In this document: positions 49,741-59,559 of the stretch, one piece after another
How the letters are laid out: the number at the start of each line of letters is the position of its first letter
Position numbering within the stretch: position 1 is the first letter of the stretch
Assembly (NCBI GenBank): GCA_025351765.1
Contig: JANXVH010000053.1
Coordinates: forward strand, 45,318 to 109,317
Length of the DNA stretch: 64,000 nucleotides
Direction: 5' to 3'
Origin: Pedobacter sp.
Lineage (GTDB): Bacteria > Bacteroidota > Bacteroidia > Sphingobacteriales > Sphingobacteriaceae
Program-made: the position numbers and the translations under genes
Notes under the pieces: generated by a model
Database searches by the model: none
The model's input: only the letters and a program-made list of their open reading frames with translations
Told to the model about the DNA's origin: nothing

Positions 49741-51318
49741 TTGAGAAAATCTTTACTTTTTATTTGTTTTTTCATCCTTGTGCTTCAATCTTGTAACTGG
49801 TTTAGGAAAACACCTGCAATAGGCTTAATACTCGAAAAACACTTCAATAATAAATTATACAAGGAGTTTGATACTTCAGTTTACAACCAAGTTTTTATCC
49901 GCTACCTTGATTCCGTCTCGGTTACTCTGCCTAATTCTAAATTGATTAAAGCATTCTATATTGACCATGCGTATACACCTGAATTTGTGAGTAAATTTTA
50001 TTCAAACGGCAATTTAGATAGTTTGCAGCTTTACATATCCCATAGTAAACAGCATGGCTATAACCCAGAGTTGTTTAGTGTTAAAAAATTATCTGCTTTG
50101 CTGGTAAAGCTTAATCAGAGCAAGTTAAAGAACATAGAGGAAGTATATCCTATCATCGCAGCGCTTGAGCTTACTGCCGTCACTTCAACAATTAAGTATC
50201 ACAATTTTATTTATTTTGGAAGCGTAAACCCTCGTAAACTTTTTACACGTTACTACATCCCGGTTGAAAGACCAGATGATGCAAGTACATCAAAGGTTTT
50301 AAACACAAAAGATCTGGCCGGACTTTTACAAAGCATCCAACCCAGGAAGGTGGCTTACGTAACTCTTCAACATGCATTTGATCGTTATGAGCAGGCAACT
50401 GTAAAAGATCAGCAAGCCATCAAAACTATTCTGGTAAATATGGAGCGTCAACGTTGGAGGATACCTGACCTTGGAGATGAATATGTTGAGGTTAACATAC
50501 CCGATTTTTCTCTTACATGGTTTAATAAGGGAGATACCCTATCGCACATGAATGTTTGTGTAGGTGGGAAACGTGATGATGATTATCCAGCTAAGATTAA
50601 AAAATACCTGGAAACCAACAATCTGGACGACAAGCCTAAAAATCACGAGACTCCTATTCTATATAGTAAGTTCAATGCTATACAGGTTAATCCCGTATGG
50701 AACATTCCGCTAAGTATTGCACGAAGTGAGATTTATTATATGGCTTTAAAAGACCCATATTACCTTTCTAATAGCAACATTAAGGTTTATTACAAGGGAA
50801 AAGAAGTTCAGGATCCAGACACCATACAATGGAATAAATATTCTAGGGAGAAGTTACCATTTCAATTTAAGCAGGGGTCTGGTGTGGGTAATGCACTAGG
50901 TAAATTTAAATTTATCTTTGACAATAACTCCAGCGTTTATCTGCACGATACCAATAACAAAACTGCATTTAGGTATAGCAACAGAGCGATTAGTCATGGA
51001 TGCGTTCGCATTGAGCACCCATTGGAGTTTGCAGAAAACCTGATAAAAGATAAATATGAGTTCGATGTGCTCAGGATGGAAGTTAATCTGCCTCCGGTAG
51101 ATACCACCAGGTTGGAATTTTACAAGAAGAAACTCGCTAAAAAATCAGATACGCTAAACCTTTTTCAGCTCAAACCTAAATGGTTTGATATTAAGAAGCG
51201 AGTTCCGATTGTTATTAATTATTTAACAGCATGGGCGCAGAACGGTGGGGTACAGTTCCGACCAGATGTGTATAGTTTGGATGAAACTTTGTATGATGCT
51301 ATGAGAAAGTTCCTTTAA
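49741..51318 (+). CDS. L,D-transpeptidase (YcbB-like)
   Basis: Lipobox LQSC; catalytic SHGCVRIEHPLEFAE; peptidoglycan transpeptidase core PVWNIPLSIA. Confidence 0.9.
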   Translation: MRKSLLFICFFILVLQSCNWFRKTPAIGLILEKHFNNKLYKEFDTSVYNQVFIRYLDSVSVTLPNSKLIKAFYIDHAYTPEFVSKFYSNGNLDSLQLYISHSKQHGYNPELFSVKKLSALLVKLNQSKLKNIEEVYPIIAALELTAVTSTIKYHNFIYFGSVNPRKLFTRYYIPVERPDDASTSKVLNTKDLAGLLQSIQPRKVAYVTLQHAFDRYEQATVKDQQAIKTILVNMERQRWRIPDLGDEYVEVNIPDFSLTWFNKGDTLSHMNVCVGGKRDDDYPAKIKKYLETNNLDDKPKNHETPILYSKFNAIQVNPVWNIPLSIARSEIYYMALKDPYYLSNSNIKVYYKGKEVQDPDTIQWNKYSREKLPFQFKQGSGVGNALGKFKFIFDNNSSVYLHDTNNKTAFRYSNRAISHGCVRIEHPLEFAENLIKDKYEFDVLRMEVNLPPVDTTRLEFYKKKLAKKSDTLNLFQLKPKWFDIKKRVPIVINYLTAWAQNGGVQFRPDVYSLDETLYDAMRKFL

Positions 51319-51339
51319 AAGTTCTACCTTTGATTTTTA

Positions 51340-53382
51340 ATGAATTTCCTATACCCAGGTTTTCTTTTTGCGCTTCTGGCAATAGCCATTCCTATTGTAA
51401 TTCACTTATTTAATTTCAGAAAATTTAAGAAAGTATATTTTAGTAATGTACAATTTTTAAAGGAGGCCCGGGAGCAAAGCTCTTCCAGAGAAAAGCTAAA
51501 GCACTTATTGGTGCTTTTTAGCAGAATTTTGGCCATTACTTTTCTCGTTCTTGCTTTTGCCAGACCGTTTATCCCTTCTACCAACACCCACAAACCGGGT
51601 TCAAGAAATGTAGTAAGCATCTATATCGATAACTCGTATAGTATGGAATCTGTTAATAAAGAAGGAAGTTTGTTGGATGAGGCAAAGAGAAAAGCTAAGG
51701 AAATTGTGGATAGTTATGGTTTGAATGATCAGTTTCAAATGTTGACTAACGATTTTGAAGGTCGGCATCAGCGGCTTGTTAATAAGGGTGAATTCCTACA
51801 ACAACTGGAAGAAGTTAAAATATCGGCTTCGGCACGCTCTCTTCAGCAAGTGATCAACAGGCTGCAAGCCATTTCAGATAACAACAATCATATTGGTTAT
51901 TTGCTGTCTGATTTCCAAAAGAACTTCGCAGGTACACAACAGCTGAAAACTAACGAGGGGGAGAGCCTCAATTTCATTAAATTGAATTCAAATGATCTGC
52001 CCAATATAAGTGTAGATAGCATCTGGAGCTTATCGCCGGTGCACCAACCAAATCAGCTGGAACATTTTGTGGTTAGGTTAAGGAACTTTGGGGCAGAAGA
52101 TGCACCACGGGTAGCGCTTAAATTATCCATTAACGGACAACAAAAAGCGATTGGCAATATTTCAGTAGCGGCGGGAAAATCTGTCATTGATACACTTTCT
52201 TTTAACGGATTAACCGGAGGATTACAACGTGGCGTTGTTAGGATCAAAGACTATCCTTTGACTTTTGACGATGAGCTTAATTTTGCTTTCAATGTAAATA
52301 ATGAAATGAGCGTACTCCACATTTATGGTAATCCAACCGAAAAGTATGTTAGCTCATTGTTTGCGTCAGATCGCTATTTTAAGCTTAATGAAGCCCCAGA
52401 GTCAAATATCAATTATTCATCTTTCTCAGCTTATAGCTTAATTGTTCTAACCTCTTTGAGGTCACCGTCTTCCGGATTGGCACAGCAGCTAAAAGCATAC
52501 GTACAGAATGGTGGTACTGTAGCTCTATTTCCCAATTTAGATGCAGGTGCGCCGGTGTATACTTCGTTTTTAAACAGTTTGGGACTTCCTTCCGTAGTGC
52601 AAATAAATACAGGAAATCCAGTTTCAAGTTCTGTTGATTTGAAAAATGAATTGTTTAGCGGAGTGTTTGACGAGGTACCAAAAAATGTTGATTTGCCTGT
52701 CGTTAATCGTTATTTTAGTTATGCTAGTTCAAGCGCAATGGCAAAAGAAAATATCTTACAGCTACCGCTTAACAGCTTTTTGTTGGCGAGATATAATCTT
52801 GGAGCAGGGAAAATATTTTTATCAGGCAGTTCGCTTGATCCAAAAGACGGCAACCTTTCACGCCATCCTGTATTTGTGCCTTTGATGTTAAGGATTGCCT
52901 TTTTAAGCGTAAGGTCTTTTCCTTTGTCGTATATAACAGGCACAAGTGATGTATTGGAGTGTAGGAAGGTAGAATTACTAAAAAACCAATCGCTCAAATT
53001 GGTGTCAGATAAGGTTGAAGTAATACCCGATGTTCGTCAGTCGCCCGGAAAAACATTGCTCTATGTTGCAGACCAGGTCAAAAAACCAGGTTTTTATGAG
53101 CTTAAAAAGGGAGATGCTACATTGGCTATTCTTGCTTTTAATGATAACCGTAAAGAATCTGATATGCATTATGCCGATGAAGCAGTGCTCCAAAGACTGT
53201 TTGGCAAACCAAATATAAAAATATTCAATTCAAAAAAGGATGCACAATCGTTACAGGTAAGCGCTAAAAATAGCAGTACCGAATTATGGAAACTTTGCAT
53301 AATTTTAGCTATTGTTTTTTTAGCTATTGAAATACTACTGATCAGATTTTTTAATCATACAAAAAACATAAACACAGCATGA
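51340..53382 (+). CDS. BatA-like aerotolerance/VWA-type membrane protein
   Basis: MNFLYPGFLFALLAIAIPIVIHLFNFRKFKKVYFSNVQFL N-terminal BatA motif; VSIYIDNSYSM MIDAS-like. Confidence 0.85.
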   Translation: MNFLYPGFLFALLAIAIPIVIHLFNFRKFKKVYFSNVQFLKEAREQSSSREKLKHLLVLFSRILAITFLVLAFARPFIPSTNTHKPGSRNVVSIYIDNSYSMESVNKEGSLLDEAKRKAKEIVDSYGLNDQFQMLTNDFEGRHQRLVNKGEFLQQLEEVKISASARSLQQVINRLQAISDNNNHIGYLLSDFQKNFAGTQQLKTNEGESLNFIKLNSNDLPNISVDSIWSLSPVHQPNQLEHFVVRLRNFGAEDAPRVALKLSINGQQKAIGNISVAAGKSVIDTLSFNGLTGGLQRGVVRIKDYPLTFDDELNFAFNVNNEMSVLHIYGNPTEKYVSSLFASDRYFKLNEAPESNINYSSFSAYSLIVLTSLRSPSSGLAQQLKAYVQNGGTVALFPNLDAGAPVYTSFLNSLGLPSVVQINTGNPVSSSVDLKNELFSGVFDEVPKNVDLPVVNRYFSYASSSAMAKENILQLPLNSFLLARYNLGAGKIFLSGSSLDPKDGNLSRHPVFVPLMLRIAFLSVRSFPLSYITGTSDVLECRKVELLKNQSLKLVSDKVEVIPDVRQSPGKTLLYVADQVKKPGFYELKKGDATLAILAFNDNRKESDMHYADEAVLQRLFGKPNIKIFNSKKDAQSLQVSAKNSSTELWKLCIILAIVFLAIEILLIRFFNHTKNINTA

Positions 53383-54638
53383 ACCTTCTCATCACAGGCG
53401 TCACTATTGCCGATCCCAAAAGTCAATTCAATCAACAAAATTGTGATGTAAGAGTAGAACAAGGTAAAATTACAGCAATTGGTAAATTATCACCTCAAAA
53501 AAACGAGGAGTTATTTAATGCGGACGGTTGTGTGCTATCTCCAGGATTCTTTGATCTGAGTTGCGCCGTGGGAGACCCCGGATTTGAGACCAGGGAAGAG
53601 TTAAAAACTGCTACCGATGCAGCCAAGGCCGGAGGGTTTACTGGTATTGCAGTTTTGCCTAATACCAAGCCTGTAGTGCATTCAAAAGGAGAAATAGAAT
53701 ATATCCTTAACAAGACAAAAAATAATCTGGTAGACGTATTTCCGATAGGAGCTTTAAGCCGAGACCTAGAAGGGAAGGAGATGGCAGAGCTTTATGACAT
53801 GCAGCAAGCAGGTGCGATAGCGTTTTCTGATGGAGGAAATGCAATTTCTGATGATGGTTTTATGAGCAGGGCAATTCAATATGCAAAAGGCTTTGATGGC
53901 TTGTTGATGTTATATCCGGAAAGCAGATCTATAGCTGGTAAATCCCAAATTAATGAAAGTGCTGTTAGTGTATTGTTAGGAATGAAAGGCATACCTGCTC
54001 TTGCAGAAGAAATGCAAATTAGCCGAGATATTTTTTTAGCAATTTATCATAACGCGCCTATTCACATCAATCAGATTTCCACGGCTGGGTCCGTAGCCCT
54101 AATAAAAAAAGCAAAGAAGGATGGGGTTAAGATTACTTGTGATGTAGCTGCCCATCACCTAGTGTTTACCGAAGAACTGTTGAACAGTTTCGATAGCAAT
54201 TATAAAGTTAAACCTCCATTGCGTGGCAAGGCTGATGTGAAGGCATTGCTTGCCGGACTTAAAGATGGGACTATTGATGCAATATGCTCGCAGCACCGTC
54301 CGCATGAGATCGAATTCAAAGATGTAGAATTCGAAATTGCTGCGTTCGGAATCATCGCATTGCAAACTGTACTTCCAATGTTGATTAAAGCAGGATTAAC
54401 AGCAACTCAGATCTCAGAAAAACTAAGTTCAGGCCCAAGAAGAATACTTAAATTGAAAGAAATATCCGTGGAAGAAGGCGCTAATGCAAATTTTGTGGTT
54501 TACAATCCGACTGAGGAGTGGATGTATACCAGAGAGAACAATTATTCTAAATCATACAATACACCGCTACTAAATAAAAAACTGACCGGTAAAGTAAAAC
54601 TGGTTTATAACAATAAGCAATTACAATCTTATGGATAA
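53379..54638 (+). CDS. dihydroorotase-like amidohydrolase, predicted catalytically inactive
   Basis: Dihydroorotase-like fold (VLSPGFFDLSCAVGDPGFETREE, GGFTGIAVLPNTKP) but HxH replaced by S-C-A, and ICSQHRPH in place of TDHAPH. Confidence 0.85.
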   Translation: MNLLITGVTIADPKSQFNQQNCDVRVEQGKITAIGKLSPQKNEELFNADGCVLSPGFFDLSCAVGDPGFETREELKTATDAAKAGGFTGIAVLPNTKPVVHSKGEIEYILNKTKNNLVDVFPIGALSRDLEGKEMAELYDMQQAGAIAFSDGGNAISDDGFMSRAIQYAKGFDGLLMLYPESRSIAGKSQINESAVSVLLGMKGIPALAEEMQISRDIFLAIYHNAPIHINQISTAGSVALIKKAKKDGVKITCDVAAHHLVFTEELLNSFDSNYKVKPPLRGKADVKALLAGLKDGTIDAICSQHRPHEIEFKDVEFEIAAFGIIALQTVLPMLIKAGLTATQISEKLSSGPRRILKLKEISVEEGANANFVVYNPTEEWMYTRENNYSKSYNTPLLNKKLTGKVKLVYNNKQLQSYG

Positions 54639-55302
54639 TCATGTAAAAGTTGCGCTAATCGCGTCGTTAGATAAGTATGCCGCCATTTCCGGTATAGACT
54701 CTGTTAAGCTGGAAGACCTGCTGGTTGAAGCGTTCAGCAAAGACCTCGGGTTTTTGGAAAAAGTTGAAGAGTTTGATGAAGCATTTGATCAATACCCTGC
54801 CTTTGAAGACCTGAGAGAAGTTTTCTTTGATTTGTTGATGATCAATTTCTTTGCTAATGACATTAAAAAGCTGGAGGAAGATTACTTGGAGTCAGATGAG
54901 TGGGCAAATATTGAAGAGGAGACGATAGACAGGGGTACTGAATTGCTAAATCTGTTACTTTATATTAACGAATGCCATGATGAGCAAATTACGCCAGAAC
55001 TCGGTGATTTCTTAAAGGAATTTTTACTGGTTGAGGAAGATGAGTTCCAGGACGAGTTTCATATTTACGAAGACTTGATCAGCAATCAGCAACTGGTAGA
55101 ATCCAGTGTAGAAGATATTTGCGGCCACGCCGGGATGATAGAACTAGGCGAAGAAATGGAAGAACTATTTGTTCCGTTTATGGTGTTTTTTCACCAGCCG
55201 AAGGTAAGTGTGCAAATTGTTCAGGAACTGGAAGACTTTAGCTCCAATAAAGAATTTGATATTGCCGTTTATACTTTAATTGCTACTTTTAATAACAATT
55301 AA
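54631..55302 (+). CDS. conserved hypothetical acidic protein
   Basis: 223 aa, Glu/Asp rich, overlapping the upstream gene. Confidence 0.6.
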   Translation: MDNHVKVALIASLDKYAAISGIDSVKLEDLLVEAFSKDLGFLEKVEEFDEAFDQYPAFEDLREVFFDLLMINFFANDIKKLEEDYLESDEWANIEEETIDRGTELLNLLLYINECHDEQITPELGDFLKEFLLVEEDEFQDEFHIYEDLISNQQLVESSVEDICGHAGMIELGEEMEELFVPFMVFFHQPKVSVQIVQELEDFSSNKEFDIAVYTLIATFNNN

Positions 55303-55316
55303 CCAAACTTATCAAT

Positions 55317-55856
55317 ATGGAAGAACAACAAGTAGTGGAAGTTAAAAAGAGTTCTAATTCTTTGGCAACAAAGGCGGCTATTTCCTATGCGGCGTTTTTT
55401 TTAGCACTAATTTATATCTTCAAATTATTGGGTATCGATAACAATGATCCTAATATGCCAATTGCAGAAAAAATTATTTATTCGATAGTAACCTATACGC
55501 CGTATATTTTGGCAATAATATGGGTGCAAACCACTTTCAAAAAAGAGCTGGGTGGATTTATAACCTTTGGTAAAGCATTTACGGCAGGTTTTAGGGTAGC
55601 AGCTTATACAGGCCCACTTTTAGCAATAATTATGATTGTATATTTTAAACTTGATACTGTAGCTTTTAATCAGATCATGGATTCGTCCTTAGCAAAAGCC
55701 GGTGATGATGAGAATGCAATAAAGGGTGTAGAAATGATGAGGCCTTACATGGTGTTTATGATTGGTTTTGGAGCAGCAATATCTTATACTTTTTTTGGAC
55801 TTATTGTAAGCTTAATTAGTGCGGCTTTTATTAAAAAAGAACAGTCTTTATATTAA
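55317..55856 (+). CDS. DUF4199-like membrane protein
   Basis: Four TM segments; KAFTAGFRVAAYTGPLLAI motif. Confidence 0.75.
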   Translation: MEEQQVVEVKKSSNSLATKAAISYAAFFLALIYIFKLLGIDNNDPNMPIAEKIIYSIVTYTPYILAIIWVQTTFKKELGGFITFGKAFTAGFRVAAYTGPLLAIIMIVYFKLDTVAFNQIMDSSLAKAGDDENAIKGVEMMRPYMVFMIGFGAAISYTFFGLIVSLISAAFIKKEQSLY

Positions 55857-55881
55857 TCTGACTACAAACATACCGCGTATT

Positions 55882-55916
55882 AAAAAGGGCAGACCAAACG
55901 GTTGCCCTTTTTTTAT
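55882..55916. terminator. intrinsic terminator between convergent genes
   Basis: aaaaagggca ... tgccctttttttt stem-loop. Confidence 0.75.
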
Positions 55917-55928
55917 TTAAAGGTAATA

Positions 55929-56714
55929 CTATAAGTTTCTTATCCAAATGTTACGGAAGCTAAGCGGTAGACTTGAATCACCGTGCGCCTGTAATTTGAT
56001 AGGAGATGGGCCATGAACCTTTCTATAAGCAGGATCACCAACATATTGCGTAGGGCCTTTTAGCTCTGCATTGTTCTGTACAAGAACTCCGTTAAATAAC
56101 ACGGTTACCCTTGCTGGAGTCTTAACTGTATTGTCGGCATTAAAAGTTGGAGCAGTCCAAATGATATCATAAGCCTGCCAATCTCCAGGTTTGCGAGTTG
56201 GATTGGCTAAAGGAACAAGCTGCTTGTAAATACTTGAAGCTTGACCATTTGTATACGTATCGTTTTGGTAAGAATCAAGGATTTGCAATTCGTAACCATC
56301 ATCACCTTTACCAATAGATGCCAGGAATAATCCGCTGTTGCCTCTGCCTTGTCCTTTGCCTTGAATGTTAGCAGGCACCTGCCATTCAAGGTGAAGTTGG
56401 TAATTGCCAAAAGATTCTTTGGTTTCTATGTTGCCACCCCCTTTTTTGTTTACTGTAAATACGTTTTTTGCCACCGTCCATGATGCAGGTTTATTTCTAT
56501 CATCGGTCATAACCCATTTGCTCAGGTCTTTTCCGTCAAATAAGATAATAGCATCTGAAGGTGCAGAAACCGTCACTTCTTTGGTAACAACTACCGGTGG
56601 TACAGGTGTGTAAACCTCAGTTTGCTCAGGCTTAGTTTTTTCTTGTGCGTTAGCCATGCTCATTCCTCCAATCATTAGTGAAGCAACAAATAAGCTTTTA
56701 GGAAAGTTCGTCAT
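55929..56714 (-). CDS. DUF1080 (3-keto-disaccharide hydrolase-like) secreted protein
   Basis: ILFDGKDLSKWV, GNSGLFLASIGKGDDGYELQILDSY, PIKLQAHGDSSLPLSFRNIWIRNL; ATG at 56714 preferred (signal peptide). Confidence 0.85.
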   Translation of the reverse strand: MTNFPKSLFVASLMIGGMSMANAQEKTKPEQTEVYTPVPPVVVTKEVTVSAPSDAIILFDGKDLSKWVMTDDRNKPASWTVAKNVFTVNKKGGGNIETKESFGNYQLHLEWQVPANIQGKGQGRGNSGLFLASIGKGDDGYELQILDSYQNDTYTNGQASSIYKQLVPLANPTRKPGDWQAYDIIWTAPTFNADNTVKTPARVTVLFNGVLVQNNAELKGPTQYVGDPAYRKVHGPSPIKLQAHGDSSLPLSFRNIWIRNL

Positions 56715-56797
56715 TGTGTGTTTTAAATTTATGGTTATATTCAAAGTTATAAAAATTCTATCTAAGTTTGCAGATCGAATTAAGCTTTGTAGTGCAC

Positions 56798-57754
56798 ATG
56801 AATATCTCTGTTGTCATCCCTTTATTTAACGAAGACGAATCTTTGCCTGAATTAACTTCATGGATTGCAAAAGTAATGCAGGATAACAATTTTAGTTATG
56901 AGCTGCTCTTTATTGATGATGGGAGTACAGATAACTCCTGGGCAGTAATAGAGGAACTTAAATTGCAATTCCCCTTTGTTAGGGCGATTAAATTTAGGCG
57001 AAATTATGGTAAATCTGCCGCCCTTAATGTGGCTTTTGAAGCTGCTGCCGGTGATGTAGTGATTACCATGGATGCCGATCTGCAGGATAGTCCGGACGAA
57101 ATACCAGAGCTTTACCGCAGGATCAGGGAAGAAAAACTTGACCTGATTTCTGGCTGGAAGGCGAAACGTTATGATCCACTCAGCAAAACCATCCCTACAA
57201 AGATTTACAATGCTGCAACACGCAGAATGTCGGGCATAAAAAATCTGCATGATTTTAACTGCGGACTAAAAGCTTACCGTAAGGAAGTAGTTAAAAATAT
57301 TGAGGTGTACGGAGAAATGCACCGTTACATACCAGTTATAGCCAAATGGGCAGGGTTTACCAAAATAGAAGAACAGATTGTAGAACACCGCGCAAGAAAA
57401 TATGGGGTTACCAAATTCGGTATGAGCCGTTTCATAAACGGACTGCTTGATCTGTTGTCCATATTCTTTGTTGGCAAGTTTGGTAAACGCCCAATGCACT
57501 TTTTTGGTACCATGGGTGTGTTAAGTTTTTTACTCGGTACCTTTCTGGCAATATGGCTAATTGCAGTAAAGCTGTATGACATTTCCATGGGTATTCCCCT
57601 TAAAAGAGATGTTACTGATCAGCCATTGTTCTATATAGCCTTGGTTGCCATCATTTTAGGATCACAGTTGTTTTTAACAGGATTCGTAGCAGAACTGGTG
57701 TCACGCAGTGCGCCAGAGCGTAATAACTATTTAATAGAGAAAGAGATTATATAA
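56798..57754 (+). CDS. glycosyltransferase family 2 (DPM1/GtrB-like)
   Basis: MNISVVIPLFNEDESLPEL, DDGSTDNSW, DADLQDSPDEIPEL, C-terminal TMs; ATG at 56798 more plausible than upstream TTG at 56768. Confidence 0.88.
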   Translation: MNISVVIPLFNEDESLPELTSWIAKVMQDNNFSYELLFIDDGSTDNSWAVIEELKLQFPFVRAIKFRRNYGKSAALNVAFEAAAGDVVITMDADLQDSPDEIPELYRRIREEKLDLISGWKAKRYDPLSKTIPTKIYNAATRRMSGIKNLHDFNCGLKAYRKEVVKNIEVYGEMHRYIPVIAKWAGFTKIEEQIVEHRARKYGVTKFGMSRFINGLLDLLSIFFVGKFGKRPMHFFGTMGVLSFLLGTFLAIWLIAVKLYDISMGIPLKRDVTDQPLFYIALVAIILGSQLFLTGFVAELVSRSAPERNNYLIEKEII

Positions 57755-57761
57755 TTAATAC

Positions 57762-58724
57762 ATGTTCTTCTCTATCATTATCCCCCTTTATAACCGTCCA
57801 CAAGAAATAGACGAACTTTTAAACAGTCTTACCAAACAAAGCTATCTGCAGTTTGAGGTTTTGGTTATTGAAGACGGCTCTACATTAGATGCACAAGAGA
57901 TCGTAAACAAATATGCAAACCTTTTGGATATTAAATATTTTGTTAAGCCCAATGCCGGACAAGGCTTTGCGCGCAACTATGGATTTGAAAGAGCCAAAGG
58001 GGATTTCTTTGTGATATTTGATTCAGATTGTTTGATACCGGAAGATTACCTGGAGATTGTAAAGGATTATTTGTTTGAACACCATTTAGATGCCTACGGT
58101 GGCCCGGATGCGGCCCATCATAGCTTTACTTCTGTACAGAAGGCAATTAGCTATGCCATGACTTCCCCCTTTACAACGGGCGGCATTAGGGGCAACGCCA
58201 AACATATTGGGCAATTCCATCCAAGAAGTTTTAATATGGGTGTTTCCCGTGAGGTATTTGAAAAGGTAGGAGGGTTTGTATTGACCCGCCTTGGAGAAGA
58301 TATTGAATACAGTATCCGTATTCATAATAACGGGTTTAAGATAGGATTGATCCTCGGAGCTAAGGTTTACCATAAAAGGCGTACTAGTTTTTATCAGTTC
58401 TATAACCAGCTTCATTTCTTTGGCCGCGCCCGGATTAATATTTATAAGCACTTTCCTGCACAACTAAAACTAGTCCATTTCTTTCCTGCAGTGTTTGTAT
58501 TTGCATTTATATTCACGCTGTTAATGAATTGTTTTTATGCACCTTTGGCCTATATCTGCAATTTTATAATGCTGGTATATTTTTTAATGATATTTTTTCA
58601 CTCCTGGCAAACAAATAAGTCATTAAAAGTTGCATTTTTGAGTATAATTGCTGCTTTTATACAATTGGGGGCTTACGGATTGGGCTTTATTCAGGATTTT
58701 ATAAAAAGTGTAGTATTTAAATAA
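57762..58724 (+). CDS. glycosyltransferase family 2
   Basis: FSIIIPLYNRPQEIDELL, EDGST, FDSDCLIPEDYLE, GGFVLTRLGEDIEYSIRI. Confidence 0.88.
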   Translation: MFFSIIIPLYNRPQEIDELLNSLTKQSYLQFEVLVIEDGSTLDAQEIVNKYANLLDIKYFVKPNAGQGFARNYGFERAKGDFFVIFDSDCLIPEDYLEIVKDYLFEHHLDAYGGPDAAHHSFTSVQKAISYAMTSPFTTGGIRGNAKHIGQFHPRSFNMGVSREVFEKVGGFVLTRLGEDIEYSIRIHNNGFKIGLILGAKVYHKRRTSFYQFYNQLHFFGRARINIYKHFPAQLKLVHFFPAVFVFAFIFTLLMNCFYAPLAYICNFIMLVYFLMIFFHSWQTNKSLKVAFLSIIAAFIQLGAYGLGFIQDFIKSVVFK

Positions 58725-58726
58725 CA

Positions 58727-59554
58727 ATGATAGATTTTTTAAAAGAGAGTACTTTTGCTGTTAATGAAGTAATAACGAAAGCCTGGCAGGTAACGAAAAG
58801 AAATTACTTTTCCATTGCCACGCTGTGTTTTCTCATGTTCCTGACATCCAATGCATCAAACATGATGGCTTTTTTTTTAAACGATGTAAGCAGGGGTTTG
58901 AGCATACTGATGGCTACCATGTTTATTGTCATTTACTTTACTATCAGTCTTTCCCTTTTTCGGTACATCTTTCATTTGCTGGATGATGAGGAGCACGATG
59001 TGAGCATTGTGAGTACTATCCCTACGAGACAGCAGATTATCAGGTTCCTGATTGCTACTTTCTATTTCTCGCTTTGCATAGTTGTAGTAGGGATTATTTT
59101 TTATCCCCTCTTGCTGATACTTGATCCGCTGTTGAAATTTTTGGTTAGCTTAGGCTGGGTAGATGATTTTACTACAACTGGTACTATTGTTACCAATATT
59201 TGTGTGGGAATGGCCATCATAGCCATTTTTATAACTTTTGTAAGGATTTCATTTTTCCCGTTCTTCATCATTGATAAGAATGAGAGCCCATTCAGGTCTA
59301 TTAAATTTAGTCTTGCTATTACAAAAGGGAATTTCACAAAGATCCTGCTGCTATTATTAGTACTGGGGGGGTTTCAATTGATCTATTGGTTTCTGGGCTA
59401 TATGCAATGGCCTATAATTGCTTTTTTTGTAAACATTTTAAGCTCTTTTATTATTGTACCATTGTCCATCGTTTCATTAACGATTGCGTACAGGAAAATG
59501 ATGACCGAATATACAGGCGATAACGAGCCTGATATCATCCATAACCTCATCTAA
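58727..59554 (+). CDS. hypothetical multi-TM membrane protein
   Basis: 275 aa, several TM segments, compact spacing with neighbours. Confidence 0.6.
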   Translation: MIDFLKESTFAVNEVITKAWQVTKRNYFSIATLCFLMFLTSNASNMMAFFLNDVSRGLSILMATMFIVIYFTISLSLFRYIFHLLDDEEHDVSIVSTIPTRQQIIRFLIATFYFSLCIVVVGIIFYPLLLILDPLLKFLVSLGWVDDFTTTGTIVTNICVGMAIIAIFITFVRISFFPFFIIDKNESPFRSIKFSLAITKGNFTKILLLLLVLGGFQLIYWFLGYMQWPIIAFFVNILSSFIIVPLSIVSLTIAYRKMMTEYTGDNEPDIIHNLI

Positions 59555-59559
59555 CAACT

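Noticed and set aside
56768-56797. N-terminal extension of the glycosyltransferase ORF from a TTG start
   Set aside because: The extension overlaps a TAAGTTTG promoter-like box, and the family N-terminus (MNISVVIPLFNE) begins at 56798.
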